DNA of 64,000 nt, from the NCBI RefSeq assembly GCF_000721105.1, contig NZ_JOEV01000001.1, positions 310,001 to 374,000 on the forward strand, given 5' to 3'. Every line of letters begins with the position of its first letter. Position 1 is the stretch's first letter. Positions 42,862 to 51,216 of this stretch are shown here, piece after piece. Under the pieces are notes generated by a model. It did not search any database. It was not told the DNA's origin and worked only from the letters and a program-made list of their open reading frames with translations. This DNA is from Streptomyces cellulosae (GTDB lineage: Bacteria > Actinomycetota > Actinomycetes > Streptomycetales > Streptomycetaceae). A program made the position numbers and the translations under genes.

Positions 42862-43401
42862 GTGCACGGACCGGCTTCGCCCGGCTGGCTGCTGGTGGCG
42901 TTGTGCGCGGCGACCGGGGCGTACTGCCTGCTGCGGATGCGCAGCCACGTGGAGGAGCAGCGCCGGGCCGCGGGCGGCGAGGCGCTGATGGGTTTCGGGA
43001 TGGCCGCGATGGCCGTACCGGCAGCGGTGTTCGCCCCGCCGTCGTGGGCCTGGCCCGCCTATGCCGTGGTGTTCGGCGCGGCGGCGCTGCACGCCCTGTG
43101 GGAGGCCAGGGCATGCGCGCATCACCTGCACCATCTGATGGGGACCTCGGCCATGGCCTACATGGCGGTGGTGATGGCCGCCTCCCCCGGACAGCACGCC
43201 GGGCACGGTGGGGCCGGGATTCCCCTGGTGACCGGGACGCTGCTGCTCTACTTCACGGGCTACGTGCTGCTGTCCGGCGTACGGCTGATGCCTGCCGCTG
43301 CGGCGGACGGGTCCGTGGGATGGGGAGACCGGCCGGAGTTGGTGCGGGTCTGCCGGCTGTCGATGGGGATCGCCATGGTGGCGATGCTGCTGACGCTGTG
43401 A
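42862..43401 (+). CDS. DUF5134 domain membrane protein
   Basis: 179 residues with about five or six hydrophobic helices and the His-rich segment ACAHHLHHLMGTSAMAYMAVVMA in the middle, diagnostic for DUF5134. The His cluster at a membrane boundary suggests metal handling (copper is a common guess), but no function is known. The GTG at 42862 is placed 5 nt after GGGAGG; a GTG at 42856 is too close to that site. It lies upstream of the M56 peptidase gene on the same strand. Confidence 0.88.
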   Translation: MHGPASPGWLLVALCAATGAYCLLRMRSHVEEQRRAAGGEALMGFGMAAMAVPAAVFAPPSWAWPAYAVVFGAAALHALWEARACAHHLHHLMGTSAMAYMAVVMAASPGQHAGHGGAGIPLVTGTLLLYFTGYVLLSGVRLMPAAAADGSVGWGDRPELVRVCRLSMGIAMVAMLLTL

Positions 43402-43573
43402 GGCGTGAGGTGTGTGAGGTGAGGCGGTAGGCCGGGTATCACGGGATGCCCGGGATCGCAGCAGTACGCCGGGAAGCTCGTACGTGACCGTTCCTCGTAC
43501 GCGGCCGTTGCCTGCGTCACTTCGGCCTCGCGGTCCGTACCCCTGAGCAGCGCGGCGCTCATAAGCTGCCCTC

Positions 43574-44506
43574 ATGATGCTCCCCGCGGCACTGTTGCTG
43601 CTCGGCGCCCTGACCGCCGTCGTCGCTCCCCGGCTGCTGGCCCGGGCGGACTGGACGGACCGCGAACCGGTCGTCGCCCTGTGGGTGTGGCAGTGCGTGG
43701 TGGCAGCCGTCCTGCTGTGCTGTGCGCTGTCGATGACGCTCAGTGCGGCGGTGGCCTGGCAGGCGGTGCGGGGCCAGGTGTTCGCCCCGGCGCCGCGCGC
43801 CGTGGTGGGAGCGTACGCGCTGGGTACGGCCGGCCCGTGGGCCGCACCGACCGCGGTGGCGCTGGCCTGCGGTGGGGCGTGGACCGCGGTGATGCTGGTG
43901 CGTGAGGTCGTACGGGCGCGGGTCCGGCGCCGGCTGCGACGCGCCGAACTCCTCGTGCGCGCCCCGCGGTTGCCCGGCGAGGATCCGGGCAGCCGGCTCG
44001 TGGTGCTGGAGGGTGAGCGGTCCGACGCCTGGTGGCTGCCGGGTGCGGCACCTCGCCTCGTCGTCACCACGGCCGCGTTGCGGCGCCTGCGGGGGCGGCA
44101 GTTGGACGCCCTCGTCGCGCACGAGGAAGGACACGCCCAGGCCCGGCACGACTGGCTGCTGCACTGCTCGGCCGCGCTGGCCGGCGGGTTTCCGCAGGTT
44201 CCGGTGTTCGCCGCGTTCCGTGACGAGATGCACCGGCTGGTCGAACTCGCCGCCGACGACATGGCGTCCCGCCGCTTCGGCCGGCTGACCACCGCGCTCG
44301 CCCTGGTCGAACTCAACGAGGACCGTGGAGTGTTCGGTCCCGCTCCGACCCCGCACGCCCATCTGCCCCAGCGGGTGCACCGGTTGCTCGCGCCACCGGA
44401 CCGGCTCACGGCGGCCCGCCGCCTGCGACTGACCGCCACCGCCACGCTGGTCCCGGTCGTCCCACTGGTGGTGGCGTTCATGCCGGGGCTGCGGGCGCTG
44501 GGGTGA
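43574..44506 (+). CDS. M56 family (BlaR1/MecR1-like) membrane metallopeptidase
   Basis: 310 residues. Three N-terminal helices, a zinc-protease motif HEEGHAQARHDW near residue 189 (HExxH) and the downstream Glu in VELAADDMASRRFG, then a final hydrophobic helix. It lacks the C-terminal penicillin-binding sensor of BlaR1. Such proteases commonly work with a BlaI-type repressor, but none is adjacent here. A TAAGCT hexamer ends exactly 7 nt before the ATG, consistent with leaderless mRNA. Confidence 0.9.
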   Translation: MMLPAALLLLGALTAVVAPRLLARADWTDREPVVALWVWQCVVAAVLLCCALSMTLSAAVAWQAVRGQVFAPAPRAVVGAYALGTAGPWAAPTAVALACGGAWTAVMLVREVVRARVRRRLRRAELLVRAPRLPGEDPGSRLVVLEGERSDAWWLPGAAPRLVVTTAALRRLRGRQLDALVAHEEGHAQARHDWLLHCSAALAGGFPQVPVFAAFRDEMHRLVELAADDMASRRFGRLTTALALVELNEDRGVFGPAPTPHAHLPQRVHRLLAPPDRLTAARRLRLTATATLVPVVPLVVAFMPGLRALG

Positions 44507-44575
44507 TCACCGGGGCCTCCCGGCGCGGGACTTCCGGACATCAGGAGCCCAGGCAGGCCCCGAAACAGACCCTGC

Positions 44576-44657
44576 GCATCAGGCCCCTCAAGACAAGCCG
44601 CTCGCATCAGGACCTCGCATCAGGCCTCTCGATTCGGGACCTCCGCATCAGGACCCC
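44576..44657. repeat. Diverged 41-bp tandem duplication with GCATCAGG motifs
   Basis: GCATCAGG occurs at 44576, 44604, 44617 and 44645 (spacing 28, 13, 28), which resolves into two 41-bp copies, 44576-44616 and 44617-44657. A further CATCAGG lies at 44539. It is non-coding, between the M56 and PAP2 genes. Confidence 0.75.
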
Positions 44658-44777
44658 CGAACCAGGAGGCCAGAGGCTTCCGGTGACACCTCGACGGCAT
44701 CCCGAGGCCGCCTGGATGCCGATCCGGCGTTGCACGGGATTGGCATCGGGCCCCGCGCGTCGGCGAGGATCGCAAGC

Positions 44778-45467
44778 ATGCACACGCCGCCCGTCGACTC
44801 CCCGCCCCGCCGTCCGGCGCACCGCGCCGCCGCCCGTGCCGCCGGTGCCCTCGCGCTGTGCTCGACGCTGCTGCTGGTGCTGGTCGCGGTCGCGTGGCCG
44901 CCCCTGATCAGCATCGACGAGGACATCGCCCGCACCACCCACCGCTGGGCGGTCGACGAGCGCGGCGTCACCCACGTCTTCCGCATCCTGACGGACTGGG
45001 TCTGGGACCCATGGGCGCTGCGCATCGTGGTCGCGGCCGTCGCGGTGTGGCTGGTGTGGCGGCGCGCCGACTGGTGGACGGCCGCGTGGCTGACGGCGAC
45101 CTGCACGCTGGGCACGCTGCTGCAGCAGTTCCTGAAGTCCGCGGTCGGACGCTCGCGACCCGTCTGGTCCGACCCCGTCGACACGGCCCACTACGCGGCC
45201 TTCCCGTCGGGCCACGCCATGACCGCCATGGTCGTGTGCGGTCTTCTGCTGTGGCTGCTGCACCGCAACGGCGTCGCCCGCGCCCTGTGGATCACGGCCT
45301 TGGCCGTGTCCGTGGTCTCCGTCGTCGGCGTCGGTGTGACCCGGATCTGGCTGGGCGTCCACTGGGCCACGGACGTGATCGGCGGCTGGCTCCTGGGCGC
45401 GCTGATGGTGGCGCTGGCCATCGCCGTGTTCGAGCGGCCGCGCGGCCACCGGTCGCACCCTCACTAA
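44778..45467 (+). CDS. PAP2 family phosphatase (membrane lipid phosphatase)
   Basis: 229 residues, six predicted helices. The three PAP2 motifs are complete: KSAVGRSRP (KX6RP), PSGHAM (PSGH) and VTRIWLGVHWATDVIGGW (SRX5HX3D-like). Family members dephosphorylate phosphatidic acid, undecaprenyl pyrophosphate or related lipids at the outer membrane face. The ATG at 44778 follows a GAGGAT hexamer at the leaderless distance. Confidence 0.92.
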   Translation: MHTPPVDSPPRRPAHRAAARAAGALALCSTLLLVLVAVAWPPLISIDEDIARTTHRWAVDERGVTHVFRILTDWVWDPWALRIVVAAVAVWLVWRRADWWTAAWLTATCTLGTLLQQFLKSAVGRSRPVWSDPVDTAHYAAFPSGHAMTAMVVCGLLLWLLHRNGVARALWITALAVSVVSVVGVGVTRIWLGVHWATDVIGGWLLGALMVALAIAVFERPRGHRSHPH

Positions 45468-45558
45468 CGGACGATTTCGTTCAGCTCCGGCCGGCCGACA
45501 GTCGCTCGTACGATCGAGCGGCGGCCCGGGAAGACGCCACGGGCCGGTCAAGGAGGGC

Positions 45559-45936
45559 ATGTTGTCCAGCATTTCGAGACGCACTCTTCTCGGGTATTCG
45601 GGGACAGCCGCGGCGGGCACGGTGCTCGGCGTCACGGCACCCGCCGAGGCCGCGGAGACTGCGGAGACGGCGGAGACGACGGCAGCCTCGGGGACGGCGG
45701 CGGCCCCGGCGGCCCCGGCGAGCGAGTTCCCCGAGGGCACGCTCTTCAGCGGGCGGACGTCCCTCGACTACGCGGCCATGGCGATCAGGTTCAGCGTGGA
45801 GATGGCCGAAACGCCTCCGGACGGTTACGCCGTCGACCCTTCTGAGACAGCCGACGCTCTCAACGAGTTGGTCGTCTCCCGCGGCTGGCCCGCCATCACC
45901 TTCTACGGCACGCCGAAGCCGGCACCACTGAACTGA
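45559..45936 (+). CDS. Tat-exported protein of unknown function
   Basis: 125 residues. SRRTLLGYSGTAAAGTVLG is a twin-arginine signal (residues 6-24), with cleavage likely after PAEAAE. An Ala/Thr/Glu-rich low-complexity linker (about residues 30-54) leads to a 70-residue mature domain, FPEGTLFSGRTSLDYAAMAIRFS...YGTPKPAPLN, with no Cys. I do not recognise the domain; it lacks the His pattern of tyrosinase chaperones. AAGGAGG immediately precedes the ATG, so the TTG at 45562 is an alternative start. Confidence 0.75.
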   Translation: MLSSISRRTLLGYSGTAAAGTVLGVTAPAEAAETAETAETTAASGTAAAPAAPASEFPEGTLFSGRTSLDYAAMAIRFSVEMAETPPDGYAVDPSETADALNELVVSRGWPAITFYGTPKPAPLN

Positions 45937-45988
45937 GGCCCTCCGCGGCGGCGGTGCGCTGGACAGCAGCGCCGGTAAGGTCCACCGC

Positions 45989-46681
45989 ATGGCTGCCGTG
46001 TTGTTCGACTTCTCAGGAACGCTCTTCCGTATCGAGTCCAGCGAGTCATGGCTGCGGGCCGTCCTCGCCGAAGCCGGACTCTCCCTCCCGGAACCCGAAC
46101 TGCTGCGGGCCGCGCAGGCTCTGGAGAGGGTGGGCGCCCTGCCCGGCGGGACCTCCGTCATGGAGCCGGTCCCTGACGAGTTCGCCTCGCTCTGGGAGAT
46201 CCGCGACCAGAGCGCCGAGCTGCATCGGGCCGCCTACACCGGCATCGCTCGCCAAGTGCCGCTCCCCGATCCGGCGTTGCACGACGCGCTGTACGACCGG
46301 CACATGACCCCGGCCGCCTGGGCCCCGTACCCCGACGCCGTCGAGGTGCTGGGCGCCCTGCGCGAACGCGGGATCGCCGTGGGCGTGGTCAGCAACATCG
46401 GCTGGGACCTGCGCCCGGTGTTCCGCGAGCACGGGCTCGACACCTACGTCGACACATACGTCCTGTCGTACCAACACGGCATCCAGAAGCCGGACCCGCG
46501 GCTGTTCGAGACGGCCTGCACGGCCCTCGACGTGGATCCCCGGGACGTCCTCATGGTCGGCGACGACCGGCGGGCGGACGGCGGCGCGGCGGCCCTGGGC
46601 TGTGCGGTGCACTTCGTGGACCATCTGCCGACGACGCAGCGACCGGACGGACTGCGGCCGGTGCTGGACCTGGTCGGCTGA
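45989..46681 (+). CDS. HAD superfamily hydrolase
   Basis: 230 residues. Motif I FDFSGTLF (nucleophile Asp), motif II VVSNIGWDLR, motif III Lys in HGIQKPDPRLF and motif IV VGDDRRAD are all present, with a helical cap between them (class C1). It dephosphorylates a small metabolite or acts as a haloacid dehalogenase; the substrate is unknown. TAAGGT at the leaderless distance precedes the ATG. Confidence 0.92.
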   Translation: MAAVLFDFSGTLFRIESSESWLRAVLAEAGLSLPEPELLRAAQALERVGALPGGTSVMEPVPDEFASLWEIRDQSAELHRAAYTGIARQVPLPDPALHDALYDRHMTPAAWAPYPDAVEVLGALRERGIAVGVVSNIGWDLRPVFREHGLDTYVDTYVLSYQHGIQKPDPRLFETACTALDVDPRDVLMVGDDRRADGGAAALGCAVHFVDHLPTTQRPDGLRPVLDLVG

Positions 46682-46860
46682 TCCGGGCACCGAAGGGTCG
46701 CCCTGTTCACCTCACTGACCACCGCCCACGAGCCGTGGGACCGCCAGGCCGGCCGACCCTCCTCCTCCCCCCAACGCCTTCACCTGCGGACGAGGGGCGC
46801 CGTGCCACGATCAGTCCAGCCCACCAGGCACCGAGCCGCACCTCACGTGACCGTGGACGC

Positions 46861-47076
46861 ATGACCTCCACACCAGCCGTCATCGTCTACCCGCCCACCG
46901 CAGACGGAGGCCGGCGCGTCCGAGTGGGCGGCCACTTCGTCGGGATCGCCTACGGGCTGGTGGACATCGCCGCCTTCCTCCAGGAAGCCGGCCTGCAGGA
47001 CTGGGACGAGATGGACGTGGTCCGGTCCCCACTCATCGAATGGCGCGGCGGCGGTCCCGACGCGTGGGAGCACTGA
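46861..47076 (+). CDS. Small conserved hypothetical protein
   Basis: 71 residues with VIVYPPTADGGRRVRVGGHFVGIAYGLVDIAAFLQEAGL and a terminal LIEWRGGGPDAWEH. I have seen similar short Streptomyces proteins with the same ending, annotated only as hypothetical. It is a compact alpha/beta pattern without Cys, signal or membrane segment. The ATG at 46861 is the best start; the frame opens at 46735 but that part looks non-coding. Confidence 0.65.
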   Translation: MTSTPAVIVYPPTADGGRRVRVGGHFVGIAYGLVDIAAFLQEAGLQDWDEMDVVRSPLIEWRGGGPDAWEH

Positions 47077-47418
47077 GGCTGCGCTGTCAGCCGGAGCCGC
47101 CGGACGGGCCTCCCCCACCAGGCCGGCCCGGCACGCGCCACCTGGGGCGCAGAGGCGCCGCCAGTGGGGTTGCCGGCGAGGACGGTGGTGGCGTGGCGAC
47201 GGGCACAAGCCGGTCCCGGGTGGTTGGGGTGCCCGCCCCGTGCGCGGACAGCGAGCGGCTCCGAGGCTGGTCCGGCCCGTGGCCCCCTTGCCTCGCCCAC
47301 CCTGGACGATCCCCCGCGTCGCCCAGGGCGGACGGCAGCCCGAGCAGCTCCGTGAAGGAACCGCCCCAGGCATCCTGAGTATAGTTGGCTGGCAGCCAGT
47401 CAACGCAGGAGTTACAGC
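47077..47418. other. 342-bp non-coding region upstream of TetR gene
   Basis: No gene is supported on either strand; open frames through it are GC-skew shadows. The last 40 bp contain the TetR promoter -10 (TATAGT, 47380-47385) and a 19-bp operator. Confidence 0.5.
47385..47403. promoter_or_regulatory. TetR operator overlapping the -10 element
   Basis: TTGGCTGGC-A-GCCAGTCAA matches its reverse complement at 16 of 18 arm positions (consensus TTGRCTGGC-N-GCCAGYCAA). It starts at the last base of a TATAGT -10 hexamer and ends 15 bp before the TetR ATG, so it is well placed for autoregulation. Confidence 0.75.
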
Positions 47419-48108
47419 ATGTCCCCGCGCAGCGCCTCGGTCAATGAAGAGTTGCGCCGGCGTTCCCGGGAGCGGCTCCTGCAGGCGGCGGTCGAGCTGG
47501 TGGGCGAGCACGGATACGAGGCGACGACGCTCGGCGACATCGCGGACCGGGCCGGCTCGGCCCGCGGCCTGGTGTCGTACTACTTCCCCGGCAAACGCAC
47601 GCTGGTCCAGTCCGCCGTCCACCGGCTGATGCACCGCACCCTGGAGGAGGCGCTGGAGCGCGAGCCGCGCACCGAGGACGGCCGGGAGCGGCTGGCGCGG
47701 GCCATCGACGCGATCCTGGGCCTGGCGCGGGAGCGGCCCGTGCTGATGCGCCAGCACATGGCCGGGCTGCTGCAGGCGGAGGGTTTTGTACCGTGCCCGG
47801 AGCAGCTGCGGCTGGCCGAGCTGCTGCGCGACACCGTGGAGCGCAACGGCTCGCAGGACGTCGACACCGACTACCCGATGCTGCGCGCGCTGCTCATGGG
47901 GGCCGTCTACGCGGCGCTGGTGCCCGGTGTGCCGATGCCCGTGCCGGTGCTGCGGGCCGAGTTGTTCAAGCGCTACCGGATCGACTGGGAGATGGGGGTC
48001 CCGCCGGACACCGCGGTGGCGTCCGGCGGGACCTGCGACACGGACCTGTCGAGGTTCTTCGCGACCGGGGCCGCACCGGAGTGCGGCCCGGGCGGTCAGT
48101 CGAAGTAG
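47419..48108 (+). CDS. TetR family transcriptional regulator
   Basis: 229 residues. RSRERLLQAAVELVGEHGYEATTLGDIADRAGSARGLVSYYFPGKRTLVQSAV is a standard TetR DNA-binding domain (about residues 13-65). The C-terminal ligand domain is of unknown specificity. The ATG at 47419 has AGGAG 7 nt upstream. Its operator lies directly upstream. The 3' end overlaps the convergent LVIVD gene by 13 bp. No divergent target is adjacent, so it may regulate only itself or distant genes. Confidence 0.92.
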   Translation: MSPRSASVNEELRRRSRERLLQAAVELVGEHGYEATTLGDIADRAGSARGLVSYYFPGKRTLVQSAVHRLMHRTLEEALEREPRTEDGRERLARAIDAILGLARERPVLMRQHMAGLLQAEGFVPCPEQLRLAELLRDTVERNGSQDVDTDYPMLRALLMGAVYAALVPGVPMPVPVLRAELFKRYRIDWEMGVPPDTAVASGGTCDTDLSRFFATGAAPECGPGGQSK

Positions 48109-49598
48109 TCCGGCTGCGTCTGGACGTTGAGCTCGCCCAGCCGGACCCGCTTGGCCGGGTCGGTGCGCCGGTCGCTGAGCTTCAGCACGTCGAAGCCCTT
48201 GGCGATGTCGTTCGAGTAGATGTAGCCGTTGTAGTAGTACGCCGACCAGGAGCCGCCCACGGTGAGCGCGTCGGTGGTCAGCGGGCCGCGCTCGAAGTAG
48301 GCGATCTCCTTGGGCTTCGAGGAGTTGGTGAAGTCCCAGACGGAGACGCCGCCCTGGTACCAGGCCTGGACCATGAGGTCCTTGCCCTTGACCGGGATCA
48401 GCGAGCCGTTGTGGGCCACGCAGTTCTCGGTGGCGGCCTGGTGACGGGGGATCTTGTAGTAGCTGCGGAAGACCAGTTTGCGGTGGTCGCCCCGGCCGAC
48501 GATGTCGTAGATGCCGTCGGCACCGCGGTTCGGGCCGATCTCCGCGTTGCAGGTGGCGGCGCCACCGCCGCCCAGCTCGTCGGTGAAGACGACCTTGTCG
48601 GCCCTCTGGTTGAAGGTCGCCGAGTGCCAGAACGCGAAGTTCACGTTGTCCTGCACGCGGTCGATGACCTTCGGACGCTCCGGGTCCTTGATCGAGAACA
48701 GGATGCCGTCACCCATGCAAGCGCCCGCCGCCAGGTCTTTCGAGGGCAGCACGGTGATGTCGTGGCAGCCGGTGGTCTTGGAGACACCCGGGTTGGTGGG
48801 CGAACCGGGGTTGCCGCCCCCGTCCGGGCCCTCACCGGGGAAGAGCACCGGGAAGTTGACGATCGCCGCCTTCTCGGGGGCGCTGCGGGGCACCTTGATG
48901 ACCGAGATGCCGTCGTGCGGCGGCTGGCAGTCGGGGTAGGTGGCGCTCGGCGAGTACGAGGAGACGTAGAGGTAGACGTTCTTGCGCTCGGGCACCAGCG
49001 TGTGGGTGTGCGAGCCGCAGGCGGTCTCGACCGCGGCGACGTACTTCGGGTTGGCCTTGTCGCTGATGTCGAAGACCTTCATGCCCTCCCACGACGACTT
49101 CTCGGTCGCGGGCTGGGTGGTGCTGTTGCAACTGCTGTCGCTGCGCGAGGAGTCCGTGGACAGGAACAGCAGGTTCCCGGAGACGGAGATGTCGTTCTGC
49201 GAGCCCGGGCACAGGACCTGGGCGACGGTCTTCGGTGCCTTCGGGTTGCTGATGTCGAAGACGCGGAAACCGTCGTAGTTGCCGGCGAAGGCGTACTTGC
49301 CCTGGAAGGCGAGGTCCGAATTGGTGCCGGGCAGCACGTCCTTGGGGATGTTCACGAGGTGCTCGATGTTGGCGGAGTGGACGGCCTCGCCCGGAGCCGG
49401 TATCTCGTCCTGCGCGATCGCCGCCCGCACCTGGGCCTCGACGCTCGTGGACACCTCTTTGCCCGCGGCCGGAGCGTCCCCGGGGTCGGGGGTCGCGGCC
49501 GCCGGGACAGCCGTCAGCAGCGCGGCCAACAGGCCGGCCGCCGCCGCCACAACTCCCAGGCGTCTGTGCCGTGTTCGGGGGTTGGTCAACAGGATCAC
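48096..49598 (-). CDS. Secreted LVIVD-repeat (beta-propeller-like) protein
   Basis: 500 residues with a signal peptide (residues about 1-36, GVVAAAAGLLAALLTAVPAAA). The mature region contains repeated strands of the LVIVD type: YDGFRVFDISNPKAPKTVAQV, EGMKVFDISDKANPKYVAAV, GGVSVWDFTNSSKPKEIAYF and similar, likely a propeller. Six or more Cys occur, suggesting disulfides. In actinobacteria such proteins often neighbour a DUF305 gene, as here (divergent). The role is unknown, possibly surface or metal related. The GTG at 49598 has AGGAAGG upstream. Confidence 0.88.
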   Translation of the reverse strand: MILLTNPRTRHRRLGVVAAAAGLLAALLTAVPAAATPDPGDAPAAGKEVSTSVEAQVRAAIAQDEIPAPGEAVHSANIEHLVNIPKDVLPGTNSDLAFQGKYAFAGNYDGFRVFDISNPKAPKTVAQVLCPGSQNDISVSGNLLFLSTDSSRSDSSCNSTTQPATEKSSWEGMKVFDISDKANPKYVAAVETACGSHTHTLVPERKNVYLYVSSYSPSATYPDCQPPHDGISVIKVPRSAPEKAAIVNFPVLFPGEGPDGGGNPGSPTNPGVSKTTGCHDITVLPSKDLAAGACMGDGILFSIKDPERPKVIDRVQDNVNFAFWHSATFNQRADKVVFTDELGGGGAATCNAEIGPNRGADGIYDIVGRGDHRKLVFRSYYKIPRHQAATENCVAHNGSLIPVKGKDLMVQAWYQGGVSVWDFTNSSKPKEIAYFERGPLTTDALTVGGSWSAYYYNGYIYSNDIAKGFDVLKLSDRRTDPAKRVRLGELNVQTQPDYFD

Positions 49599-49787
49599 TG
49601 CTTCCTTCCTGGTCCCGTTCGGTGTGAACGGCTCACCACCCCAGAAGTATCGTCTTCACCATGCGCATATCAACAGAGCGCAATGAGTCTGTAACGAGGG
49701 TTTTCGATCATTCAAGCGCGGAAGCGTGCTAGGACGGTCGTCAGCATCACGAGGTGCCCCTCATCCCGCCTGCCACAGGAGGTCGTT

Positions 49788-50489
49788 GTGCCCTTCCGCC
49801 GCGTGTTGCGCGTCCCCCTCGCCACGGCCGCGCTGACCGCCCTCGCCACGCTCGCGCTCGGGGCCTGCGACTCCGGCCCGGACGGCCCCGCACCGGCCGC
49901 CGCGACCGGCCCTTCGGTCCTGGTGCCCGGTAAGCCGGGGGAGGCCAACCGGACGATGTCCGCCGAGGACGCGAAGGCACAGCGGGCCGACGACGACACC
50001 CCCAACACTGCGGACGTCGACTATGCCCGCATGATGATCGCGCACCACACCCAGGCCCTGCAGCTGACGGAACTCGTCCCGGACCGCGCCCGGTCGGCGA
50101 AGGTCAAGGCCCTCGCAGAGCGGATCGCGGCCGCGCAGGGACCGGAGATCAGCAGCATGCGGGGCTGGCTGAAGGAGTACGGCAAGGGCGAGACCGCCGA
50201 GAAGGGCAGGACGGACGAGAGCGGTGGGAACGGCGAGAAGGCCGACAGCCACGCGCACACCGCGATGCCCGGCATGGCGACCGAGGCGCAGTTGAACACG
50301 TTGCGCGCGGCCAGGGGCGAGGCCTTCGACCAGCTCTTCCTCACCCTGATGATCACCCACCACGAGGGAGCGATCACGATGGCCACGGACGTCAAGGGCC
50401 AGGGCAACAACGTACGGATCGAGGAGATGGCCGACGACGTGATCGCTCAGCAGACGAGCGAGATCACACGGATGCGGACCATGCCGTGA
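49788..50489 (+). CDS. DUF305 family lipoprotein
   Basis: 233 residues. The lipobox ends at Cys27 (LALGAC), so it is an exported lipoprotein. Two DUF305 halves each carry the His pair motif: ARMMIAHHTQALQLTELV and LTLMITHHEGAITMATDV, forming a ferritin-like four-helix bundle thought to bind metal such as copper. A charged, Gly/Glu/Lys-rich linker separates them. The GTG at 49788 follows GGAGG. Divergent from the LVIVD-repeat gene, a pairing seen widely in Streptomyces. Confidence 0.9.
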   Translation: MPFRRVLRVPLATAALTALATLALGACDSGPDGPAPAAATGPSVLVPGKPGEANRTMSAEDAKAQRADDDTPNTADVDYARMMIAHHTQALQLTELVPDRARSAKVKALAERIAAAQGPEISSMRGWLKEYGKGETAEKGRTDESGGNGEKADSHAHTAMPGMATEAQLNTLRAARGEAFDQLFLTLMITHHEGAITMATDVKGQGNNVRIEEMADDVIAQQTSEITRMRTMP

Positions 50490-50549
50490 CCTGCCGCTTC
50501 ACAGCGGTCGACCGCGCAACGCTGCCCGGCGAGCACGCGACGGCCCTGC

Positions 50550-51059
50550 TCAGCGCCGAGCGTGACGTGGGGTCAGGAAGCCCGCGTCCCGCGCCTGCGC
50601 GATCAGCCTGAGGGACTTGCGGCGGCCGTGTCCGGTCGCGGACATCACCGCGACGACGGGGTCTACACCCCCCTCCTGGGCCGCCCGGTACTCCTGCGCG
50701 ACGAGCCATCGCCCCTCGATGCCCCGCGGCCACGCGGGACGCGCCCGACGCGCCTGTGACGTCTCGCCGGGCGCGGGCCCGATGCCGCAGACCTCGCAGA
50801 GAGGTCCCTCGATCCAGTCGGCGAGGACGGACAGGTCGTCGAGCGAGAGCGCCGGCCGGGCCCGGACGTCCTCGACCGAGAGGCCCTCGCCGGACATCAC
50901 GGCGAGCGCGTCGACCCGGGCACCGTCGGCGAACTCCAGCCGGACGTCGAACCAGGAGGTCGCGGCCCCGTCCTCCCGCACTTCCCACGCGCGCCGCACG
51001 GACACGGCGCCGTCCGTCGGACAACGATCAGAAAGATGAAGAAAGGATGCTTCTAGCAC
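50550..51059 (-). CDS. DUF6214 family protein
   Basis: 169 residues. AWEVREDGAATSWFDVRLEFADGARVDALAVMSGEGLSVEDVRARPALSLDDLSVLADWIEGPL is the Streptomyces DUF6214 core (residues about 23-87). The C-terminal part MSATGHGRRKSLRLIAQARDAGFLTPRHARR looks like the helical segment common in Streptomyces proteins that pair with transposition or small regulatory families; function is unknown. The GTG at 51059 is the longest start; an internal GTG about 20 codons in would start closer to the family norm. Confidence 0.8.
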   Translation of the reverse strand: MLEASFLHLSDRCPTDGAVSVRRAWEVREDGAATSWFDVRLEFADGARVDALAVMSGEGLSVEDVRARPALSLDDLSVLADWIEGPLCEVCGIGPAPGETSQARRARPAWPRGIEGRWLVAQEYRAAQEGGVDPVVAVMSATGHGRRKSLRLIAQARDAGFLTPRHARR

Positions 51060-51216
51060 ACACGCAACGTAACCGCATGATCACATTCCATACGGACCAG
51101 ACACGCGTACACGCACCGGGCGCGGCACCCTGACAGCGGAGCGGCGGCGGTGCGATCCTGGGAGTGTCAGCGATCTCCTGCGGATCCACGGATCCCTCAG
51201 GTTAGGAGTCTTGGCT

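Noticed and set aside
45559..45936. Tyrosinase copper chaperone (MelC1)
   Set aside because: Size and Tat signal fit, but the His-rich copper motif is absent and no tyrosinase gene follows.
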